NCBI RefSeq assembly: GCF_022458985.1 | Contig: NC_061774.1 | Location: 6,314,616 to 6,378,615, forward strand | Reading direction: 5' to 3' | Length of the DNA: 64,000 nt | Origin: Mugil cephalus | Taxonomy: Eukaryota; Chordata; Actinopteri; Mugiliformes; Mugilidae | Shown here: positions 23,705 through 34,075 of the stretch, one piece after another | How positions within the stretch are numbered: position 1 is the stretch's first letter | Layout: each line of letters opens with the position of its first letter | Position numbers and translations under genes: made by a program | The notes under the pieces: model-generated | Told to the model about the DNA's origin: nothing | Database searches by the model: none | Seen by the model: the letters and a program-made list of their open reading frames with translations, nothing else

Positions 23705-26700
23705 ATGGCTGCTCCCGTGGATGACATGTTTTCCTTATGCGTGGACCCCGGCAAAGTTTCCAGTTGCGTGGAAGTCAGATTTATTGATAATATCAAGGTG
23801 AGACCAGAGTTCCGGTTTGTTTCTAAACTGAACTAAACGTACTTTGATAAATCAGTGGCTGAATGGAGTGTGAATCCCAGGCAGCTGACTGCTGCATGAG
23901 ACTGAGGCAGACCGGCTGGTTGTTCAGCCTTTCCTAAAAGTTTCTTATTGGGACATTAGTTTAACAATGCATGGTCATAGTCATCGCTAAGAATCAAAAT
24001 AATAATCAAGATACGCCGTCTGCCCATTATTATTATTATTATTATTATTATTTTTAAACAGGCAAATATTCAACACCTACTACATATAGGTGGTTATGAA
24101 AAAACTGGGCATCTTACTCCATTATCAGCTGACACCAGCTCTGACCGCATTTGCTTTAGTTATTATAGAGAAACAACATTCATTAAATGATAAAATGCCA
24201 TCGTTATAAATGTACATAATAAATGGAGGCTCAGATCTCCCCACCCTCCTGCTGAGGAGCTGGCCTATAGGCTATGTGCCTTACGTCATCTGCATCTTTT
24301 TGTGCTTGTTTTGTCTTTGAAGTGATTTGTACCTTTTTGCAGGTGTTTTGGATCATTATAGATATTTTTGCTGTTGTTAAGTGTAACGTTACCCCTCTTA
24401 TTTAGGTTACTTGGTGTCTCACTGTAGTGGTTTAGTGTCTCACAGATCCTTTAACATAGGTAATGCTGTTGTAAGCATTTATAATAATATAATATAACGT
24501 GTGTCTGCATAGTTCTCTTCCTGAGCATCTAAAATGTTAGTCAACAACTGTGATTGAAAGACAAATCACTGCAGCACTCAAAAGAGAAGGCGTCTGGGTA
24601 GATGTTTTGTTGGAGGCAGGAGGAGGGTGGATCGTCTGTGTAAACGTGGAAATGTCGACATGTAACACACTTGTACGACGGCTTTTAAAGATGAGAGCAA
24701 AACCTGTGTTTCAGAAACAGCGTAAAAAGAAGTGCCACAAAAATGCTTTGTAATAAAGAAGTAAGATGTTTTTGAGCATTAAAACATCTAAGCTAATAGA
24801 ACAACCAAATCTATTAGCTACTTACAGTAAAAATGATCTGGTCAAGTAATTTAGGCAGTCGTGGGTTTAAAAGACAGTGTGAGTGATGGTTTGTTGTTCA
24901 TGTTTCAGGGCAAGGGTCTGTTCGCCAAAAAGAGCATCAAGAAGGGAGAGGCCCTTTTCATTGAGCGGCCTCTCGTCTCCGCCCAGTTCCTGTGGAATGC
25001 TTTGTATAAATATAAAGGTGAGATGGCAGCTAAGCGCTACATGTTTTCTGTATTTAAATGTGACCACACATTTTAGTGAATGAAGTTAAAATCTTGATCA
25101 GGTGCACATGTTTTATTTAAACTGTACAGAATGGCATGTACAAGACTTGGAAATTGTCTTTTAAGGATTGGATCGAGACAGAGGGTTTTATTTGGAATGA
25201 AACTTCTTCATCTTTAAGGCCTGGAGTGATGCTCTTCTGTCATCTCTCTAACAGCCTGTGAGTACTGCCTACGTGCTCTGGAGACTGCAGAGGAGAATGC
25301 AAGGAGGCTCAGCGGCATCCCCGGACTCAGCCTTCCTCATCCTGAGCTCTGTCGTGTTCGACCGGAGCTGCACCAAGCCTGCCCTCAGTGTCAGGTAAGT
25401 CTAATCAGGAAATGAATATAACTTACGTTTATTCTTAAACTTAAAACAGTCCTCATACCAGTTTAAGATGAGATAACTATTGATTTTGTGCTAACAGTGG
25501 TCAAGGAGGAGCTCCGACCAAATTAGTGGTGGTCAACATGACTAGCCGATCAATTTATAGATGTTAGTACAGATACTGTGGCTCAATCAGTGTGTCTGTG
25601 GATTATTTAGTTTTTATTAGACAACTGTTTACATTTTAGTGGTTTCTCACTCAGTTCACCTATCTATATATTTTATGAGCAAATAGATTTGCATTAGAAC
25701 TGCATTAAAATTAATCACACATCTTTTCATGGTATTTCTTTAAGAATAATCTCATGAAGCTCATTTCTCTCTTACTGTTAACCTGCACAGTCTGCTCAAC
25801 CTATTAAGAAAAGGTTTCTATTATTATTTAATATTATTCATTAACATTAAAAATTGTTCCATGATTGTTTCATACTTTAAATTTTTGGGGTATCTATGGG
25901 AATAAATTAAATAATTAACATATATTCATCAAATATAACCATGAACCGTTGTTTTAGTTTACGTAGTTTAGTTAGTTTAGATTCTGAATTAGCTCATTAT
26001 ATCTACATGGGAAATGGCTCCTCTTCTGTTGCGCTCACCATGTTGTGCCTTAATGTTTCTGGAGTAGCCCAGAAGAGATTAAGCAAACAGTCACTCTGTA
26101 GAGGGTCATTTGTGGTTGTATGTTTAAGTGGCGGCCACAGAAGGTCCTTCTTCACGCTTGGAATTGGAGGGGTACTTAGTTGGTTGCAATGTGCAACCTC
26201 ACCACTAGATGTCATTAAATCCCACAACCCTCTCCCTTCTGTCAGTGGCCGACTTCTCATAATATCCCTTCTCACCATTGAAATTGTACTGATTCAGAGA
26301 CGGCAACTTAACAATTTACACAGAAGCTAAATTATATCATTTGGTAAAGTGTTGACATGCCACAAAACATTAATTATAATAGAATGCAATATTTTTGGCA
26401 TGCACAAAGTGGTTCTGCCCAACTTTATTGACAAGAATTTGTTTATTCTGGAGAAAAGGAACCACATTTATAATGGCTTGCAGTATTCATGTGAAACCAC
26501 TGGTGGAAAAAAGTTTTTTGACACCCTTAGAATTTTACACAATTCTATTTTACACAATGTAAGATTTGTGGAAAAATCTTTTTTGTGTTACAAAAGGTGT
26601 GGTTGTATTAGACAGACACAAACAAATATAAATTATATTTATTTTGTTTATTGTTTACAAGAAAAACTAACAAAACTAAATTCTTGTCAGTTTCAATATG

Positions 26701-28877
26701 TCAGTTCTCAACATTGTTAGTATCAAAGTCAACAAATAACAGAGAATGTGTTTAAAACAGGATTAAAAATAAATAAACCATCACATCATCAAGTTAATAT
26801 TTACTAGTCCTGCCATTAGCAGCAGCAGAGACCTAATCCTGGCTGGCATGTTCCCCATGAGCCTTTCACACTGTTAAGGGGTAATCTTGTCCCATTCTTC
26901 TTGAATTATTACTTTTCATTCTTCTAGATTCTTTGGTTTGCGCTTTGAAACAGACCTTTTGATAATCCACCACAGATTTTCAATGGGGCTCATGTCTGGG
27001 GATTGAGCTGGTCACTCTAAGACCTGGATACTGTGCTGCTGCAGCCAAGTTCTACTGACCCTGGATGTGTGGCAGGGGCCATTATCTTGTTGAAGCATCC
27101 AGTGAGATGACCAACACCAGCAGCACTCATGCATCCCCAAACCATGACAGTAGGTACTGTCCATGTTGGAGATAATGCTTCACCTGGCATTATGTACCCT
27201 CACCCTTAGCAGGAGGAAGATAAACCTGGAAACTGAACTCATCTGACCACAGAGTCCAGTTCTTGTGTGCTTGGGCCCAGTGACGCCAGGTTAACCTCTG
27301 TCTCTCATTGAGCAGGGGCTTCTTGACAGCCTTGTAGGACCTTAAGCCATGATCTAAAAGTCGACCACATACACTAGTTTGGTTTGACCACAGCTGTTGG
27401 AGCTCCTGTGATGTCTTTTGGTGGTTTTCCTCGCACATGCGGATCAGGATGTGGTCATTTCTTGCTGAAGAAATGCTTGGATGCCCAGATCTTGGTTTGG
27501 TCTGTATTTCTGCAGAGTGGATCCAACTGCTGAAGGACTGCATCTCCACTCTTCCTGGCTGAGAATCTGTATCTTCAGACATGTTTCCTGCATTAGGTTC
27601 CTTGTTTTAGTTATTTTTGTCTCTGAAGAACTTTCAAATGTCCTGGCTTTATGTAGACACAAAGCCCAGCAACAGAAACATGTGTCTTTTAATAAAACGC
27701 TTGACCTTTATTAGTGGATAACTGGAACCAAAATGACCCAATGCTCAAAATTTCCTATGTATTTTTGTGGAACCAAACTATTTTAAGTTTTTAATGGCTT
27801 TTTAAGGATTTGTCTGTGACTGTATGAAACGAAATTGCCCTTGAAGAGTGGATTCTTATTCACTTAAGAATGATTCCTAATGCAATATTTCTCAAATGTC
27901 TGGGGTGTCAGAAAACTTTTTTCCACCACTGTATATAATTTATCCCACCCATAGAGAATCAAGCATTTAAATGCTTATTAGACACTAATTTGTTCCTATT
28001 TTGTTGGTGAGATGGATTGATAATTGCTTTCGAGTGGGCCTTTTCTCAGTGGGTTATTAGTTTTTCTCAGAATCCTGGTGCCCATGAAAAAATGTGAAGC
28101 AGTGATTTGAAAGTGTCCTACACAAATGTTCACATAATAATACCCATTGCATAACCACTTGTTCGCTGCTTTATTCAGCTAAGAAGGTTGTAGGAAGGAT
28201 AAGTCATTCAGGTAGTTTCCTGATTACAGTGTTGCTAGGTGATGCAGGCCTGTAGTTTCTAATCCGTGCTTCTTGGCGTTGATTGACAGAGACTTTTTCG
28301 TTTTTTTGTAATTTGTGTGGGCTCATCTCTCTCTGCAGGTGATGTACTGCAGCAGCGAGTGTCGACAGGCGGCAGCAGATCAGTACCACCGGGCTCTGTG
28401 TCTGGGTCCCTCACAGGAAGATCCAGACCATCCCATCAACAAGCTCAAAGATGCATGGAGGTGCGATAGCATTTTTCATAAACCCTCAAACCCTCTATAG
28501 AGCGCAGAGTCTTATTTCACTGAATTAAACCTTTTTGTTTTGTTCCAGGAGCGTGCATTATCCCCCAGAAACCTCCAGCATCATGCTTATGGCCAGGATG
28601 GTAGCTATGGTCAAACAAGTGAGTGTCTAAATTTACTGGGTGGAAAATATTCTGCCGTGTGCACTAATCCTGCAGGTATCTAGGCAAATAAACTCGACAA
28701 ACACATGGCTGTAAAAGGTATGCTGTGCTGCATGTAATTAGATTTTTACGCTGCACAGTTTGGGTTATTAAATCTAATTAACTTTGACACAGATGCTGTA
28801 AATAAGAAAACCGAAATCATTTTCGAAAGGCGACGAGCCATTTCTACAAACTTTCCCTGAGTGATAGAAATCTAATC

Positions 28878-28922
<45 letters not shown>

Positions 28923-31900
28923 AGATACCACCTGTAATGGTTTGATGCTTTCTTTTAAATAACAGTTATTATCCCTCGCTATAAACACTGAAACATTAAG
29001 TGTTTGTAACAAGGACATGCTGCACTCCAGTAGTGAAACGTGATGCAATAAGTAACGTAATGCTACTCATGTTCTGCAGGCCAAAGATAAAGCACACTGG
29101 CAGAAGCTGTTTTCTCACTTCTGCAGCCGGACAGCTAACGAGGAAGAGGAGATTGCCCATAAGCTCCTGGGGGAACAGTTCAGAGTAAGCCACGTTCATG
29201 TTCTTTTACGCTGCACATACAAAGCGGTTCAAGTGCAAACTGTAGAACGTCTGCCATTTCAAAGACAATGTCACGCCCTTATGGTAATCCATTCTTCACA
29301 GCTTAATGAGCAAAGCAAGCTCCCCCCTGAGACCGTGGCCACCTATGTTTGTGATGTACATTTTCTGTTACGTAAGAGGTCAAATTTATTTACACATCAC
29401 ATGATTTTCGCAGGAGCAGTTGGCCTTGTTGCACAGCCTTTTCAGGGCAGCACTTTACGATGATCATCTCAGTCGGGTAAGTGCATCTTGTGTCCGGTTC
29501 TGCTTATTTGCATTCGTTCGCTTTTTTTTTTTTCCAACGCTGCCAGAAATATCCCAGGATGAGGTTGGTGCTCAGGACAGCTCATTACAGTTTCTCAGAG
29601 GTGCACTTTTAGCAGACGGATCTGCTTTTATTACATCTAAATGTTGGTCTACCTATTAAACCACTTTGCGATTAAATGTCGGTATGCCTGAAATGTTAGC
29701 CGTGTCCTGGAGATTGTACTTTTCTGAGTGCGTGATAATTGGAAAAACATTTCACGTGTCTTTAAGCCCGACCTATGCTCCTGCATCGGATCTGTGCCGT
29801 AGCCTGAAATGCATTTTCACGTCCACGTCTCTCATTGGCCCCACTCGCCCAAAAAAATCTCCCTCCTTCTGCCTCTTCTCTTTTGTGCTTTGCAGAGATT
29901 TCAGTAAAAGTCGGGAGTTCAGTATTCAAAGTGTTGCTACTCCAACCATTCAGGTCCACTCGTCATCATGTAACATTTTAGGGCCATAATTACGAAACGA
30001 TATCAACGCATCAGCACACAACTATACGACGGTGTAGGCCACCCACACAGGATACGACATGTCTCTGACTCTGTATAGATTAGTGGTAGGTTTATTATTA
30101 AGTTTTAGGCTATAATATGAAAGGTCACTTGCATTTACATGTTCGATTTAATTATATTTATAAAGAAAGAAAAATGCCCCCGACAAGTTTCTAGAACATT
30201 GTTATTTTTCTCTGAAAGCTAAAAGCAGAAAGTTAATTGGGAACAATTTTAGCATCAAAAGTTCAGTATTTTTTCCCCCTGTTTTTATGTCTCTTATGTT
30301 TTTAACATCTCTTGTTCACCTTTTATAATCAGACAGTTGTCAGAAATGCTTGTTGGTTTCCCAAAACTAAGAGTAATGAATAGGGCCTGACCGATATGGA
30401 TTTTTGGGGGCCGATGCTGATTCTAATAGTAAGAAATAAAACATTCTGATAACCGATATATCAAGGGATTAAATTTTTACATTTTTGGCTTAAATATAGA
30501 TCAAACACATGTTACAAAGATATTTTATTATCAGAACTTGTGAAGAACAAGCAGCATATGAACATTTTGAACAAAAAAAAAATCAAAAAGATGATAAATA
30601 TTTAATGAATTATTATCTGTGGGTGGTAGGCAGGTGGTAAACTGCATCATAAAAGTCTCTGGTAAAAACGTGGTTTGTAACTTGGCCTCTTTGATGTCCT
30701 CTGAATGTGTGTTCACTTTCTTTCCTCTGTGAAGTTATAACCAGAAGTCCTTTATCTTCCTCGACGCCAAAAGTTAAAAAACACTGTCTGTGCTCTGCTG
30801 AAAATAAATATCGCTTTTGCACAGCAGTGACACTAACGTTTGGCTGATTACCTGTTGTTCACTAATGGCTGTAATCGGCTGATTAAATCAAACCACCAGG
30901 TCCTAGTAATGAACTTCAGGAAATTGTTTTATCCCATCAACAATTCAAATATTCTTATTAAATTAAAATATTTAAGATGCCAGTGCTGGTTGTACTGTTG
31001 AAAAGTCTCTCATGTTTCAAGTGGAGCTATATCTTAAACGTAAAATCTTCCTGCATGGATCAATAAAGGTGTGATTGTCTTGCAGTGGTTTGTTCCCGAG
31101 GGTTTCCGCTCTCTGTTCTCTCTGGTGGGAACCAATGGACAAGGCATTGGCACAAGGTACACATCCGCTTCTGTCATCCTTCAACTTTCCAAAAGCTTAA
31201 TTCAGGCCTGTTTGTCTCAAATGCTTTTTCTCTGTTTGTGCTCTGTTCTTGGTTTCAGCTCCTTGAGTCAGTGGGTCCACGCTGTGATGCACTTGAGCTC
31301 CCTGCCCACCAGAGGGCGCATTTGGACTCTTTTATTGACCAGCTGTACAAGGACATAGAAAAAGGTCACAGTTTTATCTCAGCCTCGCAGTATATGTTTG
31401 AGTAAATAATTTCTGTCCCCGTTGAGTAGATTTGCAACGGCCATATTGTTTGAGCGTACTATTGTCTGTGTTGGAGTTTTGACCAATGACAGTACTGTAG
31501 TTGTTATGTAACCTGTGTGAAGATCCCAACGGAGGACAGCCAACATTGTGTGTAATTTATTTCTGTTTTTTTTTTTTTTATCTCTCTGCAGAAACTGGAG
31601 ACTTTCTAAACTGTGAGGGCTCTGGACTTTTTCTACTTCAAAGCTCATGTAAGTGCAGAGGACGTCTGTGTTATGAGCAGTGTCACCTCTGTTCAAAGAT
31701 GCTGTCACGCTGGTCAAAAGGCCATCTGATGATCTCTTCTTTTGCCCCTGCAGGTAACCACAGCTGCATACCCAACGCCGAGGCGTCCTTCCCCGACAAC
31801 AATTTTCTGCTTCACCTCACTGCCCTTGGCGACATCAGCCCAGGAGAGGTCAGCTGACACGCTTTGCTTTGGAGTGATAAATTTTGGCCTGGGATAGACG

Positions 31901-33044
31901 GCCCAGAACACCTCTCTCTAGCTTTGTGTGCTCCCCTGTCAGACGGTATTAGAAGGCAGAGACATTCGGGATTGGAGTGGGTTTGTCAAGCTGTCAGAAA
32001 GATTGAGAAGCCTTGCATCTGCACGGCACAGTAATGTCACAGCAGCCGTGCTTCTTTCACGGCAGAGCTCTCCTCTGAACGCCGGCGAACACAGAAACGC
32101 TTTATACAACATTTCTCCAGTAGAGAGATGGAAGGACGGAGCAACTTCCTGCACAACAGAACAAATACATTTGGGAAAAATATATCTGCCATAAAAAAAT
32201 ACTCTGTAGTTTGTTTGTGAGCCTAAACTGTAACTATTCAGGCTTCTTGGCTCAATAACTTCACGTTATTGATGTCGAGGTTCTTCAGGCAGTTCAAGTG
32301 TGTGTGTTTTCTTCAATTTTCAGGAGATCTGCATCAGTTATTTGGACTGCTGTCAGCGGGACCGAAGCCGACACAGCAGACACAAAATTCTGAGGTAAAC
32401 TTCTGTAATCCCTTGGATAATTCACTTGAACAGGGATCACAGCGTTATGAATTCCATCTGGATCAATAAAAGGCCTTCCAGGCAATAATGGGCGGTCTTG
32501 AGGCAGAGACGGTACGGGGTCTGATGGCTACTCCTGTGCTCACACTCCTCATTGATTAGCGTGATGTCAATCCATCTTTGAATTATCCGTGCAGCACCAG
32601 TGGTGGTGGTGGTGGTGGTTTCGTGTTTCAAGTGTGTGAGATTCCAAGGGTTTTAGTGCATCCGCAATCTCAGCTCCAGGTGCAGTTTCACTCCAGGTTG
32701 GTGGTGTGAACTCTTGTAGTTCCCCGTATCACACCCGCTGATTCAACATATTAATTACAGTGTAACAGTCATTTCCTGTTGTGCACAGTGGCCCATGTAA
32801 AGCAGCAGACTTTCTTGACAGCAGACTGCCACTAATTAATTCAGCTCTTGTTAGAGGTGCAACAATGTGACGGGTGGAACATTTTCTTCCCAGGGAGAAC
32901 TACCTGTTTGTCTGCTCGTGTCCAAAGTGTGCCTCCCAGATGGATGAGCTGGATGTGACATCGGAGGAAGAAGAGGAGGAAGAAGGCGAGGCAGAAGGTG
33001 AAACGGAGGGGGATGAGATGGAGGATGAGATGACAGATGTCTGA
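23705..33044 (+). CDS. smyd5: SMYD5 lysine methyltransferase, 13 exons, apparent frameshift in exon 9
   Basis: SET/MYND protein methyltransferase; family work reports histone H4K20/H3K36 and ribosomal protein eL40 (RPL40) as substrates. Exons: 23705-23797, 24909-25017, 25255-25394, 28339-28460, 28549-28618, 29080-29184, 29414-29476, 31086-31156, 31259-31364, 31592-31648, 31754-31848, 32324-32394, 32894-33044. About 417 residues, near the 418 of human. Visible: SET N part [16 protein letters not shown] (33-48), inserted MYND zinc ligands C69/C72, C110/C113, C118/C122, H131/C135, SET core CNHSC (313-317) and EICISYLD (345-352), post-SET C375/C377/C380, and an acidic tail ending DEMTDV. In exon 9 the frame reads SSLSQWVHA and then must shift by one base to continue [10 protein letters not shown]; one base seems missing near 31280-31283. 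The exon is 106 bases where the phases need 107. All other exons and splice sites are intact, so a sequence error is as likely as a real mutation. Confidence 0.93.
24026..24051. repeat. (ATT)n microsatellite in smyd5 intron 1
   Basis: About eight perfect ATT units followed by a T run. Confidence 0.9.
25930..26240. repeat. Possible percomorph interspersed repeat fragment in smyd5 intron 3
   Basis: Text such as tgggaaatggctcctc, agtggcggccacagaagg and cctcaccactagatgtca resembles a repeat often seen in percomorph introns. It contains an open frame of 129 codons on + that matches no protein I know. No terminal structure was identified. Confidence 0.35.
26498..27931 (-). mobile_element. Full-length but inactivated Tc1-like transposon in smyd5 intron 3
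   Basis: Terminal inverted repeats are visible: left cactggtggaaaaaag and right, read inward on the minus strand, cagtggtggaaaaaag; both continue into a tgacaccc stretch. TA follows the right end (27932-27933); the left duplication is degraded. On the minus strand transposase fragments read [19 protein letters not shown] and [13 protein letters not shown] (within 27190-27582) and, after stop codons, [11 protein letters not shown] and [11 protein letters not shown] (about 27090-26960), the DDE catalytic region. At 1.43 kb it is near intact Tc1 size but has frameshifts and stops. Confidence 0.88.
26900..27600 (-). pseudogene. Tc1-like DDE transposase pseudogene
   Basis: Broken remains of the transposase of the surrounding Tc1-like element. 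The helix-turn-helix and first catalytic part are readable at 27190-27582 and the [11 protein letters not shown] / SPIENLW part at about 26960-27090. Between them are frame breaks, and stops occur after HSIQVLE and after KNLEE. It could not give an active enzyme. Confidence 0.8.
28878..28923. repeat. (AT)n microsatellite in smyd5 intron 5
   Basis: A run of about 45 alternating A/T bases, broken once by a G, between exons 5 and 6. Confidence 0.9.
30378..30890. repeat. hAT-like non-autonomous repeat fragment in smyd5 intron 7
   Basis: The left end reads agggcctgaccgatatgg, then gccgatgctgattc and gataaccgatatatc; the right part has taatcggctgattaaatc. Repeated ccgat/atcgg words in opposite orientation at the two ends suggest a degraded palindromic element of a kind frequent in fish. 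No transposase is present. Confidence 0.5.
32600..32620. repeat. (GGT)n microsatellite in smyd5 intron 12
   Basis: About seven GGT units in the intron between exons 12 and 13. Confidence 0.85.
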
Positions 33045-33295
33045 TGAAAGACTCGCCCATACTCTCAGCCGTGCCCACCGCCACGCTTAGCGACCGCGAA
33101 GCCCAGAAGAGTAAAGACCAGCACCGACCATGATCTGCATTTCACCAGGACAGTCTAAACCGTGGCAAAGCCTCCTATTAGAAACGTGTTTGTTTTAGAG
33201 ATCAGCCAGCGGAAAGCATGCATGAGGTACATGTGTTTGTCAGCGTTAGGACAGTGATATGTTATGGCTCTATTTCAACACACCAGTGGTTTTGA

Positions 33296-33301
33296 AATAA
33301 A
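33296..33301 (+). terminator. Poly(A) signal of smyd5
   Basis: A canonical AATAAA lies 252 bases after the smyd5 stop codon, the first such hexamer downstream. A GT-rich stretch follows at about 33368-33376. Confidence 0.65.
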
Positions 33302-33572
33302 ACAAAGACTACGATTCAAGTGCAAAGTTTCCTGGGAGTTGAGGATAGGAGGACTTTTTTTAAAACTTTGTTGGCTGTTAAATGTCACCCTTTAAAGCTG
33401 CGTTAACTCTTTTATGTTCAGCTTCTTTTATTCGGCGCAACAACTAAATCTATGGCGAACGGTTATCATTAATGGGGTTGGCACTTTGTAAATGAGCCGA
33501 GAAATCAATCTCCTAATATCTGTGTTGCTACTCAACTATTTCTGGCAGTTTCCATGTCATGTTAACTAATTA

Positions 33573-34073
33573 ACACCGATCAGCCGCAAGATTACAAGAT
33601 GACAGGAGAAGTGAATAATGTTGATATTGATCTTGTGAAAATTCAGTGTTCTGCTGGAAAACTCATGGACCTGGCATTCACATTGATGTTGCTTAGACAT
33701 GTAGCACCCACCCAGACCAGACGCCCCCACCTCATAGCAATGACCCTCCTTGATGGTAGCAGCCATCCCCAGCAGGATGCAGCCTGACACAGACAAAAAC
33801 AGTTTAGAAACAACTCAAAAAAACATGAAAACCAGCACAAGGTGTTGACCTGGCCTCCAGACTGATCAAGTATCTGTGAGATGATCCACAGAGGCCCCTG
33901 CCCTCAACCCATAGGACTCAAAGACCCCCACTAACAACATCCTGTTACCAGACACCACAGGACACCCTCAGAAGACCCATGTCCACTCTCTGATGAGTCA
34001 CAACTGTTTTGGAGGCACGAGAAAGACCTACACAATATTAGGAAGGTGGTCATAATGTTATGTTCAATCAGTG
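33573..34073 (+). mobile_element. Tc1-like element, internally deleted
   Basis: The right end ggtggtcataatgttatg, then caatcagtg bordered by TA, and the left end caccgatcag are the terminal repeats of a Tc1 family widespread in fish; the left one is eroded. Between them are fragments of transposase sequence on +: ggcattcacattgatgttg, cagcaggatgcagcctgacac and aaggtgttgacctggcctcc. About 500 bases remain of roughly 1.6 kb, so it is dead. Confidence 0.75.
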
Positions 34074-34075
34074 TA

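Noticed and set aside
25941..26330. 129-codon open frame in smyd5 intron 3
   Set aside because: It overlaps text typical of a fish interspersed repeat and does not fit the SMYD5 protein, which is continuous from exon 3 to exon 4 without it.
31259..31364. Programmed frameshifting as an explanation for smyd5 exon 9
   Set aside because: No slippery heptamer, pseudoknot or rare-codon arrangement is evident at the shift, and vertebrate SMYD5 is otherwise read in one frame. A missing base is simpler.
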